From positions 124,001-188,000 of the forward strand of contig CAVXFK010000008.1 of assembly GCA_963761005.1 (NCBI GenBank): a stretch of 64,000 nucleotides of DNA. The letters run 5' to 3'. Numbering within the stretch: the first letter of the stretch is position 1; every line of letters starts with the position of its first letter. Below are positions 50,690 to 60,368 of this stretch, piece by piece. The stretch is from DASWJZ01 sp963761005 (GTDB lineage Bacteria > Pseudomonadota > Alphaproteobacteria > Rhizobiales > Afifellaceae). The translations under genes were made by a program, and so were the position numbers. Under the pieces are notes generated by a model. The model made no database searches. It worked only from the letters and a program-made list of their open reading frames with translations, and was not told the origin of the DNA.

Positions 50690-50870
50690 GTTTATCAGGC
50701 CAGATAATGTCTGCAATATTCAAATGTAACTTTTGACTGCTGCTAAAGTCGCACTTAGCTTACCATCAGTATAAACTGCATCCAAAAGTAATTGTTTTCG
50801 CATTCCGCACGGCAACATTTTGCAGTTGCACTTATCCTCAATCTTCGATTGTATCATGCATTGTGCACAC
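50690..50870. other. AT-rich island between the VOC gene and sdhB
   Basis: About 180 bases are clearly poorer in G+C than the flanking genes. On the minus strand a short open segment ending at 50720 reads MRKQLLLDAVYTDGKLSATL and then AAVKSYI, which looks like the tail of a coding sequence, but I cannot assign a family. It may be a transferred fragment or the VOC promoter region. Confidence 0.35.
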
Positions 50871-50928
50871 CCGCGCTCAAACCGGGCGCGGCGGTTTTCG
50901 TGGCTCGGCGGGTGCGGTCGGCGCAGCG

Positions 50929-51708
50929 TCAGACTTGCCGCGCCACCATCATCTTCTTGATCTCGGCGATCGCTTTCGCCGGATTGAGACCCTTCGGACA
51001 GGTCTGCGCGCAATTCATGATGGTATGGCAGCGATAGAGGCGGAACGGATCCTCAAGATCGTCGAGCCGCTCGCCGGTCGCTTCGTCGCGCGTATCGATT
51101 AGCCAGCGATAAGCCTGCAGAAGCGCGGCCGGTCCGAGATAGCGGTCGCCGTTCCACCAATAGCTCGGGCACGAGGTCGAGCAGCAGGCGCAGAGAATGC
51201 ACTCGTAGAGCCCGTCGAGCTTGCCGCGGTCGTCGTGGCTCTGCAGCCGCTCTTTCTGCGGGGTCGGCGAGACCGTCTTCAGCCACGGCTCGATGAAGGC
51301 GTGCTGCGCGTAGAACCGCGTCAAATCCGGCACGAGGTCCTTGACCACCGGCATGTGCGGCAGCGGGTAGATCTTCACCGTGCCCTTGATGTCGCCGTAG
51401 CCCTTGGTGCAGGCGAGCGTGTTCATGCCGTCGATGTTCATGGCGCAGGAGCCGCAGATGCCTTCGCGGCAGGAGCGGCGGAAGGTCAGCGTCGGGTCGA
51501 CCTTGTTCTTGATCCAGTTGAGCGCGTCGAGAACCATCGGCCCGCAGTCGCCGGTGTCGACGAAATAGGTGTCCATGCGCGGATTTGCGCCGTCGTCCGG
51601 GTTGTAGCGATAGACGCGGAACTCGCGCTGGCTCGAGGCACCGGCCGGCTTCGGCCAAGCCTTTCCCGCGCCGATGCGGGAATTCTTCGGAAGGGCGAAC
51701 TGCGCCAT
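50929..51708 (-). CDS. sdhB: Succinate dehydrogenase iron-sulfur subunit
   Basis: 259 residues. 2Fe-2S ligands in CREGICGSCAMNIDG, then C (ACTKGYG); 4Fe-4S ligands in CILCACCSTSCPSYWW; 3Fe-4S region in CHTIMNCAQTCPKGLNPAKA. Passes electrons from SdhA to the membrane quinone. Intact, unlike sdhA and sdhC. Separated from sdhA by two small genes. Confidence 0.97.
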   Translation of the reverse strand: MAQFALPKNSRIGAGKAWPKPAGASSQREFRVYRYNPDDGANPRMDTYFVDTGDCGPMVLDALNWIKNKVDPTLTFRRSCREGICGSCAMNIDGMNTLACTKGYGDIKGTVKIYPLPHMPVVKDLVPDLTRFYAQHAFIEPWLKTVSPTPQKERLQSHDDRGKLDGLYECILCACCSTSCPSYWWNGDRYLGPAALLQAYRWLIDTRDEATGERLDDLEDPFRLYRCHTIMNCAQTCPKGLNPAKAIAEIKKMMVARQV

Positions 51709-51731
51709 TGGAGCCCCCGTTTCGTGCGGCG

Positions 51732-52184
51732 CTATCGCCGCTCCTTGCGAATCACCAGCTTCAAGCCGGACCAGATATCGTCAACCGCGGCGACCTTGAC
51801 GTCGACGAGATCGAGCCTCAGCGCCGCATCGCGCACGCGATCCTCGCTCATGTCGGTGGCGACCTTCGCCGCCTTCTTTGGCCAGGACACCCAGATCATC
51901 CCATCCGGCTTCAGTGCGTTTTGCAGCGCGACGAGGCCGCTGTCCAGTTCGGCTTTCTCGGTCGTGAAGGCGTGGATCAGGTCAAAGCGCTTCGAGGGAA
52001 GCGCGACGCGCCAGCGCGCCTTCTTCTCGACCGCCGCGAAAGGCACGCTGGCGGCGAGCGCTGACAGGCCCTCAGGCAGTGCGATGAAGAGCGCGTGCTG
52101 GCCGGCCTTGTAGCCGAGTTTCTCCGGCAACGAGCGGCGCGAATAGCCGGCGAGGGCGGCAGGCGCCGCGTTCTTCCCGCTCAT
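51732..52184 (-). CDS. DUF3052-family protein in the sdh cluster
   Basis: 150 residues. LPEKLGYKAGQHALFIALPE, FDLIHAFTTEKAELDSGL, LKPDGMIWVSWPKK and DVKVAAVDDIWSGLKLVIRK match DUF3052, a methyltransferase-like small fold without known function. Lies 23 bases ahead of sdhB on the same strand. Confidence 0.8.
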   Translation of the reverse strand: MSGKNAAPAALAGYSRRSLPEKLGYKAGQHALFIALPEGLSALAASVPFAAVEKKARWRVALPSKRFDLIHAFTTEKAELDSGLVALQNALKPDGMIWVSWPKKAAKVATDMSEDRVRDAALRLDLVDVKVAAVDDIWSGLKLVIRKERR

Positions 52185-52200
52185 TCAGCAACCCGCGGCG

Positions 52201-52508
52201 CTATCCTGCGACGCACTCCGCAGGCAGCACCGACACCCTGTTTGCAACGTGCGCCATTTCACTCTGCGTCAATCCGGCCGGCGCCGCGGTCATCGCGCCG
52301 GCCACGCCCCGCGCCATGATCGCCATGAAGAATGCGAGCTCCCGCGTATTGAATTCGGCGATCGCCTTGTCGGCCATGCAGCCGCAGGTGCGCTCCGGCG
52401 CATTGAGCCGGGTGTGGCAGGACTCGATGATGCTGTCGCGATCGGAAGCAAAAGCACCGCTCGATAAGGCGAGCGCAATCCCGCCGCCAGCGCAAAACTG
52501 CAACGCAT
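52201..52508 (-). CDS. Small secreted Cys-containing protein (frameshifted signal peptide)
   Basis: GGAGG at good spacing precedes ATG 52508, but that frame (MRCSFALAAG) must shift near 52480-52490 to read on as ALALSSGAFASD. Adding one base in the GGCGGCGGG run gives a perfect signal peptide and about 102 residues. Alternatively translation starts at a TTG at 52503. The mature part has SCHTRLNAPERTCGCMADKA with three Cys. Family unknown; located between sdhA and DUF3052. Confidence 0.6.
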
Positions 52509-52534
52509 CCTAAGTCCTCCTCCGCGCGTCGGCT

Positions 52535-54368
52535 CTAATAGACGCGCGCCTTCGGCTCGATGTAGTTGATGTCGTTGGTGAGCGTGTAGGTGTGCACCGG
52601 GCGGTCGTCGAGGCGAACGCGCTTCTTCTCCACGTCCGCAAAAGCGAGCGTGTGCTTCATCCAGTTCTTGTCGTCGCGGTCGGGAAAATCCTCGCGCGCA
52701 TGCGCGCCGCGGCTCTCGGTGCGGTTCGCCGCCGATTCCATCGTGACCACGGCCTGCGCGACGAGATTGTCGAACTCCAGCGTCTCGATCAGATCGGTGT
52801 TCCAGATCAGGCCGCGGTCCGAGGTGCGGACATCGTCGGAGGCGCGCCAGACGTCGCCGATCCGCGCGCGCCCTTCGTCAAGCACCTCGCCGGTGCGGAA
52901 GACGGCGCAGTTCTCCTGCATCACCTTCTGCATGCGGCTGCGGAGCTCGGCGGTCGGCGTTCCGCCGCTTGCGTTCCGGGCGCGATCGAGGCGCTCGACC
53001 GCCATCTCGTCTGCATCGTTCGGCAGCTCCGGATGGCGCTCGCCCGACGCGATCGTCTCGGCGCAGCGCACGCCGGCGGCGCGCCCGAAGACGACGAGAT
53101 CGACGAGCGAGTTCGAGCCGAGCCGATTGGCGCCGTGCACCGAGACGCACGCCGCCTCGCCGACCGCCATCAGGCCCGGGCACGACCGCATCGGGATCGC
53201 CGCCGGCCTTGGTCAGCGCCTCGCCGTGATAGTTCGTGGGGATGCCGCCCATATTGTAGTGCACGGTCGGGAGCACCGGGATCGGCTCGTGCGTCACGTC
53301 GACGCCCGCGAAGATTCGCGCGGATTCGGAGATGCCGGGGAGCCGCTCGTGCAGGACCGCCGGATCGAGGTGCTCGAGGTGCAGGAAGATGTGGTCGCGC
53401 TCCTTGCCGACGCCCCTCCCCTCGCGGATCTCGACCGTCATCGCGCGCGAGACGACGTCGCGCGAGGCGAGGTCCTTGGCCGACGGCGCGTAGCGCTCCA
53501 TGAAGCGCTCGCCTTCGGAATTCGAGAGATAACCGCCCTCGCCGCGCGCGCCCTCGGTGATCAGCATGCCGGCGCCGTAGACGCCGGTCGGGTGGAACTG
53601 CACGAACTCCATGTCCTGCAGCGGCAGCCCGGCGCGAAGCACCATGGCGTTGCCGTCGCCGGTCTGCGTGTGCGCGCCGGTGCAGGTGAAATAGATGCGG
53701 CCGTAGCCGCCGGTCGCGATCACCGTTTTATGGGCGCGGAAACGGTGGACCGTGCCGTCGTCGAGGGAAAGCGCCACGACGCCGCGGCAGGCGCCGCCGT
53801 CCATCAGAAGGTCGATGGCGAAATATTCGACGAAGAACTCGGCCGAATGGCGGAGCGACTGCCCGTACATGGTGTGGAGCATCGCGTGGCCGGTGCGGTC
53901 GGCCGCGGCGCAGGTGCGCTGCGCGGTGCCCTTGCCGTATTCCGTCGTCATGCCGCCGAACGGGCGCTGGTAGATGGTGCCGGCCTCGGTGCGCGAGAAC
54001 GGCACGCCCCAATGCTCAAGCTCGTAGACGGCCTGCGGCGCGTTCTTGCAGAGATACTCGATCGCGTCCTGGTCGCCGAGCCAGTCCGACCCCTTCACGG
54101 TGTCGTACATGTGCCAGCGCCAGTCATCGCGGCCCATATTGCCGAGCGCGGCGGCGATGCCGCCCTGCGCGGCGACCGTGTGCGAGCGCGTCGGGAAGAC
54201 CTTGGTGATGCAGGCGGTCTTCAGCCCCGCCTCGCTGGCGCCGACGACGGCGCGAAGCCCCGAGCCGCCGGCGCCCACGACGACGACGTCGAACTGGTGC
54301 TCGGTGACCGGATAGGCGCGGCCGTTGACGGCGGGTGCGCTGCCGTTGCCCTTGCCGTTCCCAGCCAT
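52535..54368 (-). CDS. sdhA: Succinate dehydrogenase flavoprotein subunit (frameshifted as sequenced)
   Basis: Covalently FAD-bound catalytic subunit, about 610 residues corrected, from ATG 54368. FAD motif VVVVGAGGSGLRAVVG, the flavinylation His in TRSHTVAAQGGIAA, and active-site region FHPTGVYGAGMLITEGARGE are normal. After GEALTKAGGDPDAVVPG the frame is lost; removing one base at 53175-53180 restores VVPGLMAVGEAACVSVHGAN and the rest to the stop at 52535, including MQENCAVFRTGEVL. Probably a sequencing insertion. Start overlaps the sdhD stop (TGATG). Confidence 0.9.
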
Positions 54369-54754
54369 CAGACGGCCCCGAAGGCGATCTTGAGCAAGGC
54401 GAAGGCGGCGATCAGCCCGATGCCCCACGAGAACAGCGAGTTCGCGACGAGCGCCGCGACCTTCAGCATCTCGCCGTGCACGTAGTCCTCGATGATGACC
54501 TGCATGCCGACCCGCATGTGGACGACCGTCACCAGAACTCCGGCGAGCATGATCAGCGCGACGATGGGAGACGATAGCGTCATGATCACCACGTCGTAAG
54601 GCGCGCCGATCAGCGCGACCAAAATGACGATGAAAAGCGTAAGCAGGATGACGAGCGCAACCGAGGTCACGCGCTGCACGACGAACTCGCCCGTCCCCTT
54701 CTTGGCGGAGCCGAGCCCGCGGACCTCGGCAAGCGGCGTGCGGATCGACTTCAT
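54368..54754 (-). CDS. sdhD: Succinate dehydrogenase membrane anchor SdhD
   Basis: 128 residues from ATG 54754 (MKSIRTPLAEVRGLGSAKKG). Three hydrophobic helices; the second carries TVVHMRVGMQVIIEDYVHGE with the heme-ligand His typical of SdhD. Overlaps sdhC (ATGA) and sdhA (TGATG). Confidence 0.93.
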   Translation of the reverse strand: MKSIRTPLAEVRGLGSAKKGTGEFVVQRVTSVALVILLTLFIVILVALIGAPYDVVIMTLSSPIVALIMLAGVLVTVVHMRVGMQVIIEDYVHGEMLKVAALVANSLFSWGIGLIAAFALLKIAFGAV

Positions 54755-55159
54755 CTCAGCGCATACCCGATGATCCAGACGACCAAGGTCAGCACGACGG
54801 AGCCGACGAGCGTCGCCCAGGCGAACATCGATGCCGTCCGCGGGTCGAAGCCGACGCCGGTGTCCCAGATCAGGTGCCGGATGCCGCCGAGCATGTGGTG
54901 GACCAGCGCCCAGGTGAAGCCGAAGAGGATGAGCCTGCCGAGGTGGGACTGAAAGAAGGCGAGGCATTGACGAAGGCGCCCGGCCCGGTCGCGGCCGCGA
55001 TCAGCCACCAGGCGAGGAAGAGCATGCCGAAATAGAGTGCGACACCGGTAATCCGGTGCACGATGGACATCACCATCGTGATCAGCGGCCGGAAGACCGT
55101 GAGGTGTGGAGAAAGCGGACGCGCAGAACCCCCCGCCGCCTTCAGGTGAGTTCAGCCAT
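54751..55159 (-). CDS. sdhC: Succinate dehydrogenase cytochrome b556 subunit SdhC (two frameshifts)
   Basis: The family blocks are spread over frames: RPLSPHLTVFRPLITMVMSI and VHRITGVALYFGMLFLAWWL in one, QSHLGRLILFGFTWALVHHM plus LGGIRHLIWDTG in another. One base must be added near 54965-54972 to join them, and one near 55127-55145 to connect the first block to ATG 55159 (MAELT). The corrected length is about 136 residues, normal. Heme/quinone helices and conserved HRITG and LVHH-type His residues are present. Confidence 0.8.
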
Positions 55160-55295
55160 GATGGAGATACACATACCGCAGTGCGGCACCGGAGGCAAAG
55201 GGCGAAGAACGAGGACGGCGACACGTCCGCTTACGCCTTGAGCCGACGATGCCGCTTTGTCAGTGTGCAACCGTCAGATGCACGAGCGCGGGGCA

Positions 55296-56528
55296 ATGCG
55301 TCTCAGCAGCGAAACGAGCTTTTCGTTTGAGAAGGTGTTCGCGGAATTCAACCACGCCGAAGAAGCCGCCGAGCGACGTCACAACGAGCTGATGTCGGTG
55401 ATCGCGCTCGAACGGGGCGTCGATCCGAAGCATCTGCAGCCGCTCTTCGATGCGGTCGGCCACGATTCGAATGTTTCGCCGGACCGTTAAGAGCAGGCTA
55501 TCCGTTCGGCGGTCGAGGCCCTCCTCACACGCGCCCGCGACCCCGTCGCGCCGTCAAATGACGGTGAGGCGGTAGATCACGCCATCCGCGTCAGCGCGCG
55601 CCAGACTGGCTGAACTCGACATTGAAGGAGCCGTCGCCCATCTACGAGCCGAGCGACGGCACCAGGCCGAGGAGCGCGTCTCGCGCGCCCGCGGCGAAGC
55701 ACGGCTTGCGGTCGAGGAGGGCAACATCCTCGAAGCTACCTACCAGCACGACGCGGGCGATTGCGGCGTATCAAGAGGCGTGCCGACTGGATCCAGAAAA
55801 TGTGTATGCGCACGGCCTGCTTGGCGATGTGAGCCGCACGATTGGCAGACTTGGAGCAGCGCTGGACGCCTATCGTGGGGCCGCGGCAGCAGCCGCGCGA
55901 GTTGGAGACGACCGATCTCTCTCCGTCAGCCACGAGAGGATCGGCGACGTGCGCAGGGCGCAGGGCAATCTCGCCGGCGCGCTCGAAAGCTATGAGGCGA
56001 GCCTCGCCATCCGCGAGCGCCTCGCCGCCGCCGATCCGGGCAATTCCGGCTGGCAGCGCGACCTCTCCGTCAGCCACAACAGGATCGGCGACGTGCGCGT
56101 GGCGCAAGGCAATCTCGCCGGCGCGCTCGAAAGCTATGAGGCGGGCCTCGCCGATCCGCCGAGAGCGCCTCGCCGCCGCCGATCCGGGCAATTCGGAATG
56201 GCAGCGCGACCTCTCCGTCAGCCACAACAGGATCGGCGACGTGTGCAGGGCGCAAGGCAATCTCGCCGGCGCGCTCGAAAGCTACGAGGCGGGCCTCGCC
56301 ATCGCCGAGCGCCTCGCCGCCGCCGACCCGGGCAATGCGCAATGGCAGATGGACCTTGCCACGTCGCATGTGAAATTGGCGGAGGCCGGCTACTCGGCGT
56401 CGGATCACTACTCCGCTGCTCTCGCGATCGTGCGGACGCTTCAGAGCTCAGGTCGCTTAGCGCCAGTCGATGCCTGGAAAGTGCAAGACCTTGAAGAACG
56501 GCTGGAAAAGACAGAGTCCACCGGCTGA
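55296..56528 (+). pseudogene. Decayed TPR-repeat gene of the same repeat family as the left-edge gene
   Basis: The first piece (55296-55490) reads MRLSSETSFSFEKVFAEFNH onward and ends at TAA. Directly after, in the same frame, coding resumes as EQAIRSAVEALLTRARDPVA. One-base insertions near 55601 and 55755-55757 lead to the TPR part (AIAAYQEACRLDPEN). Three near-identical repeats start at 55937, 56081 and 56229. The first unit is 144 bases (48 residues) and the second is 148 because of four extra bases near 56147-56165. The end reads LQSSGRLAPVDAWKVQDLEE. The nonsense codon argues for real decay; some indels may be sequencing errors. Confidence 0.65.
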
Positions 56529-56529
56529 T

Positions 56530-58092
56530 TCAATGCCCCGCTGCCGCTCTTGCCATCGGCCTTTGCGCCAGCGGCGCGAAGAGCAGCACGGCGAAGAAAA
56601 GCACCGCCAGGATCAGGAAGATGTCGGAGAAGGCCATCACCAGCGCCTGGCTCCGGACCGTCATCGTCAACGACTTCAGCGCCGCCATGTCGGCGTCGGA
56701 GCCGAGCGCGGAGGAAAGGTGCTGCGCGAGATTGGCGAAGCGCTCGTTCGCTGCTTCGCGGCTCCAGGTCACCGCCTCGTGCAGGCGCTGGATGTGGAGA
56801 TCCCAGCGGTCGTTCAGCAGCGTGTTGATGACCGCGAGCCCGACGGCGCCGCCGAAATTCCGCAACAGGTTGAAGAGGCCGGAGGCGTTCTTCAGCCGCT
56901 CGGGCGGCAGCGTGCCGAGCGCCAGCATCGAGACCGGGATCATCGCCACCATCAGCCCGACGCCGCGCACCGCCTGCGGGATGAAGAGCTCGGCGAATGC
57001 CCAATCGTGCGTGATCGGCACGAGCTCCAGGCAGGAGATTGCGAGCAGCCCGAGCCCGACCGCGATCATAACGCGCGGATCGGCCTTTTGCGCGATGCGC
57101 CCGCTGATCGGCGCGGTCAGGAACATGAAAAGGCCGGTCACGAACATCGTCTCGCCGACCTGCAGCGCGTCGTAGCCGCGCACGCGCGCAAGATAGACCG
57201 GGTAGAGATAGACGAGGCCGTAGAGCCCGATGCCGAGCACGAAGATGAACAGCGATCCGGTCGCGAAATTGCGGTCGAGGTAGGCCCTGAGGTCGACGAT
57301 CGGTTCGCGGGCGGTCAGCGCGCGGGCGAAGAAGGCGACGCCGGCGACAGCCGACAGGACCGCGAAGGTGACGATCCTGCGGTCGTCGAACCAGTCGTTC
57401 GACGGCCCTTCCTCCAGCACATATTCGAGACTGCCGAGGAAGACGGCGAGCGTCGCGACACCGACGAAGTCGAAGTTCCTCAGGATCTTCAAGTCCGGCT
57501 TGTCGAAGTCGACGAGGATGAGCGTCCCGATCGTCACCGCGATGCCGGGGAAGACATTCACCAGGAACAGCCAGTGCCACGAGAAGAGATCGGTGAGATA
57601 GCCGCCCACCGTCGGGCCCACCGTCGGCGCGAGCGTCGCGATCAATCCGACGACGGCGGAGATCATGCCCTGGCGGCTGCGCGGAAAGATCGTGTAGGCC
57701 GCCGCGAAGACGGAGGGGATCATGGCGCCGCCGATGAACCCCTGCAGAGCGCGCCAGACGATCATCTCGTTGATCGAGGTCGCGGTGGCGCAGCCGATGC
57801 TCGCCAGCGTGAAGCCGCCCGCGGCAATCGCGAAGAGGTAGCGCGTGGAGAAGGCGCGGCCGAGGAAGCCGGTCAGCGGGATCATGACGATCTCCGCGAC
57901 GAGGTACGATGTCTGCACCCACGATATCTCGTCGGCGCTCGCCGAGATCCCGGCCTGAATCTCGGAGAGCGACGAGGCGACGATCTGGATATCCAGGATC
58001 GCCATGAACATCCCCACCGCAAGCACCACGAAGGCGGCGATGCGGCGCGGCGGGATCGGGGGATCGCTGATGTTGACCGAGGCGTCGGACAT
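56530..58092 (-). CDS. emrB: DHA2-family multidrug efflux permease (EmrB-like)
   Basis: 520 residues, 14 membrane helices. LDIQIVASSLSEIQAGISAS (motif D1 style), SYLVAEIVMIPLTGFLGRAF (motif A), RALQGFIGGAMIPSVFAAAY (motif B), GPTVGGYL (motif C) are conserved. Proton-driven drug export through EmrA to an outer-membrane channel not found here. Starts 23 bases after emrA. Confidence 0.93.
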   Translation of the reverse strand: MSDASVNISDPPIPPRRIAAFVVLAVGMFMAILDIQIVASSLSEIQAGISASADEISWVQTSYLVAEIVMIPLTGFLGRAFSTRYLFAIAAGGFTLASIGCATATSINEMIVWRALQGFIGGAMIPSVFAAAYTIFPRSRQGMISAVVGLIATLAPTVGPTVGGYLTDLFSWHWLFLVNVFPGIAVTIGTLILVDFDKPDLKILRNFDFVGVATLAVFLGSLEYVLEEGPSNDWFDDRRIVTFAVLSAVAGVAFFARALTAREPIVDLRAYLDRNFATGSLFIFVLGIGLYGLVYLYPVYLARVRGYDALQVGETMFVTGLFMFLTAPISGRIAQKADPRVMIAVGLGLLAISCLELVPITHDWAFAELFIPQAVRGVGLMVAMIPVSMLALGTLPPERLKNASGLFNLLRNFGGAVGLAVINTLLNDRWDLHIQRLHEAVTWSREAANERFANLAQHLSSALGSDADMAALKSLTMTVRSQALVMAFSDIFLILAVLFFAVLLFAPLAQRPMARAAAGH

Positions 58093-58115
58093 GGCTGCCC
58101 TCCTCGCGAAAGCGG

Positions 58116-59372
58116 CTAGCGCGCCGCCACCGACTCGGTGCCGGTGCGGGTATCGACCGCAACCACCACCGACATGCCGGGGCGGATCAGGTCTTCGGCG
58201 GCGACGCTCGCCGGCACGCGGATGCGGACCGGGACGCGCTGCACCACCTTGGTGAAATTGCCGGTGGCGTTGTCGGGAGGCAGCAGGCTGAAGACCGAGC
58301 CCGACGCCGGCGCGACGCTCGCGACCGTGCCCTTGATGTCGTGGTCGGGATACGCGTCGATGGAGATGTTCGCCGTCTGACCGGGCTTCACGTCCTGAAG
58401 CTGCGTCTCCTTGAAGTTCGCGTCGACGTAGATGTCCTGCAGCGGCACGAGCGCCATCAGCCTTGTGCCGGGCTGAACGTACTCGCCGGTCTCCGCCGCG
58501 CGGTTGCCGACGACGCCGTCAAAGGGCGCGCGCACGATCGTGTGGTCGAGATCGAGCCTCGCCTTGTCGGCGACGAGATTGTCCTGGTCGAGGACCTTTC
58601 CCGCTTCCGCCCTCTGCGCGAGGAGCACCGCGGCGTTGGCCTCCGCCGTCGAAAGGCCGGCGTTCGCCGCATCGACCTGGGCGTTCGCCTGCAACAAAGC
58701 CGCATTCGCAGAATTGACCGCCTGCTGCGTCCCGACGAACTTCCCGGCGAGCGCCACTGCCCGGTCGTATTCGAGCTTCGCGTTCGCCGCACCCGCTTCC
58801 GCGGAAGCGACCTCTGCATGCGCCTGCGTCACCTGCGCGCTACCCGCGGCGATCTGCTGACCGATGCGCGCGATCGCGGCCTGCTGCGCGGCGACCTGTG
58901 CCTCGGCCTGCTGAAACGCGATGCGATAGTCGGAATCGTCAATGACAAGCAGCGGCGTCCCCGCCGTTACGCGAGAGTTGTCGGCAACCGGAACGGACTT
59001 GATGTAACCGGCGACCTTCGGAGCGATCACCGCGGTGTCCGCGCCGACATAGGCGTCGTCGGTGGAGACCATGAAGCGCCCGCGCGCCCACCAGTCATGG
59101 CCATAAAATGACCCCGCACCGACTGCTGCGAGCAGGGCGCCGATCACCAGGATCTTGCGCCCCCTTCCCCGCCTTGGCGCGACGGAGGGGCTCACGGGCG
59201 CGGGAAGCTCCGGGCGGAGCTCGGGCGCGATCGCTGGCGATTCATCGGCAAGCGGCAGCTCGCTCTCGGAGCGAGGGATCAGCTCCTCCGGCAGCCGGTG
59301 CGAGGCCGAATCTGCACTCTCGCCGCGGTTTCCCGACGTCTCGCCGCCGGCATTCACGAGAACCTTGGCCAT
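58116..59372 (-). CDS. emrA: HlyD-family membrane fusion protein (EmrA-like)
   Basis: 418 residues. A Pro/Glu-rich cytosolic N-terminus of about 70 residues, one membrane helix (ILVIGALLAAVGAGSFY), then the barrel-sandwich halves: STDDAYVGADTAVIAPKVAG and TIVRAPFDGVVGNRAAETGE around an Ala/Gln-rich coiled-coil hairpin. Pairs with emrB. Its promoter region carries two copies of a TetR-type operator. Confidence 0.93.
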   Translation of the reverse strand: MAKVLVNAGGETSGNRGESADSASHRLPEELIPRSESELPLADESPAIAPELRPELPAPVSPSVAPRRGRGRKILVIGALLAAVGAGSFYGHDWWARGRFMVSTDDAYVGADTAVIAPKVAGYIKSVPVADNSRVTAGTPLLVIDDSDYRIAFQQAEAQVAAQQAAIARIGQQIAAGSAQVTQAHAEVASAEAGAANAKLEYDRAVALAGKFVGTQQAVNSANAALLQANAQVDAANAGLSTAEANAAVLLAQRAEAGKVLDQDNLVADKARLDLDHTIVRAPFDGVVGNRAAETGEYVQPGTRLMALVPLQDIYVDANFKETQLQDVKPGQTANISIDAYPDHDIKGTVASVAPASGSVFSLLPPDNATGNFTKVVQRVPVRIRVPASVAAEDLIRPGMSVVVAVDTRTGTESVAAR

Positions 59373-59409
59373 TTGCCCCTCCTGGGCTTAGCGGAGCGGA
59401 AGTTTAGCT

Positions 59410-59492
59410 ATCGAACCGAACGGTTCGGTCACGGCGCTTGAAATGGACCATCGGATGATCTATTTCAAGATCGAACCGAACGGTTCGGTCAC
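59410..59492. promoter_or_regulatory. Duplicated TetR-type operator between emrA and tetR
   Basis: The palindrome ACCGAACGGTTCGGT occurs within an identical 23-base context at 59410-59432 and again at 59470-59492, exactly 60 bases apart. Between them TTGAAAT (59439-59445) and ATTTCAA (59462-59468) form a further inverted repeat. Location between divergent emrA and tetR makes them the likely binding sites of the TetR protein, controlling both directions. Confidence 0.8.
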
Positions 59493-59619
59493 AAATTTTG
59501 TTGATGCTTGTTTCCGGGCCGTTTCGTCATAGTTTCGTCAGAGGGTTCGGAAGGTCAAAAAGTCGGGGGCCGGCAAGGAGAAATAGGGCGGCAAAGCCCA
59601 GACATGAGGGAATGCGACA

Positions 59620-60327
59620 ATGACGGAGATTTCCGTTTCAAGCGCCGAAGCGAGCGCAAAGCGTGAAGAGAGCGGCGCCGGGCAGGACCCGCACAAGCGC
59701 CGCCAGATTCTAGCGGGCGCGCGCAAGGTCTTCCTGAAGCACGGCTTCGACGCCGCCAGCATGAACGACATCGCGCGCGTCGCCGGCGTGTCGAAGGGTA
59801 CGCTCTACGTCTACTTCGAAAACAAGGAGCGGCTGTTCACTGCGCTCATGCACGACGAGCGCTCGAAACAGAAGTTCGCGCCCGATCCGGCCGACCACGA
59901 CGTCGCCGCCGTGCTCACGCGGCTTGGCCGCGACTTCGTCACGTTCCTCTCAGCCCCGCACGTGATCCGGGCGAAGCGCTCCGTGATGGCGATCATCGAG
60001 CGTATGCCGGAGGTAGCGGCCGACTTCTACCGCGACGGCCCGACGCTCTGCGTCGCCGACCTCACCCGCTATCTCGAGGCGCAGGTGCGCGCGGGCGTGC
60101 TTTCCATCGACGACTGCGCGCTCGCGTCGAACCAGTTCCTCGATCTCGCGCAGACCGGGATCATCAAGCCGCTGCTTTACGGCGCGCTGTCGCGCGCATC
60201 CCCGGAGACGATCGAGCGCACGGTTAAGAGCGCCGTCGAGGTATTCCTCGCTGCCTACCAGCCGAAGGTGGGCGACGAGAAGTCCGACAAGGCAAAGCAA
60301 GCGGCGGTGCTTCAGCCGGCGGAGTAG
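59620..60327 (+). CDS. TetR-family transcriptional repressor
   Basis: 235 residues. N-terminal helix-turn-helix at about 28-75: RRQILAGARKVFLKHGFDAA, SMNDIARVAGVSKGTLYVYF, ENKERLFTAL. The ligand domain is of the common efflux-regulator type with a C-terminal Lys/Ala tail. Divergent from emrAB; probably represses it and itself until a drug or metabolite binds. Confidence 0.92.
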   Translation: MTEISVSSAEASAKREESGAGQDPHKRRQILAGARKVFLKHGFDAASMNDIARVAGVSKGTLYVYFENKERLFTALMHDERSKQKFAPDPADHDVAAVLTRLGRDFVTFLSAPHVIRAKRSVMAIIERMPEVAADFYRDGPTLCVADLTRYLEAQVRAGVLSIDDCALASNQFLDLAQTGIIKPLLYGALSRASPETIERTVKSAVEVFLAAYQPKVGDEKSDKAKQAAVLQPAE

Positions 60328-60368
60328 TCGTTGCAGGCGCGCGGCCGAAGGCCGGCGCGCCCTGCTCA

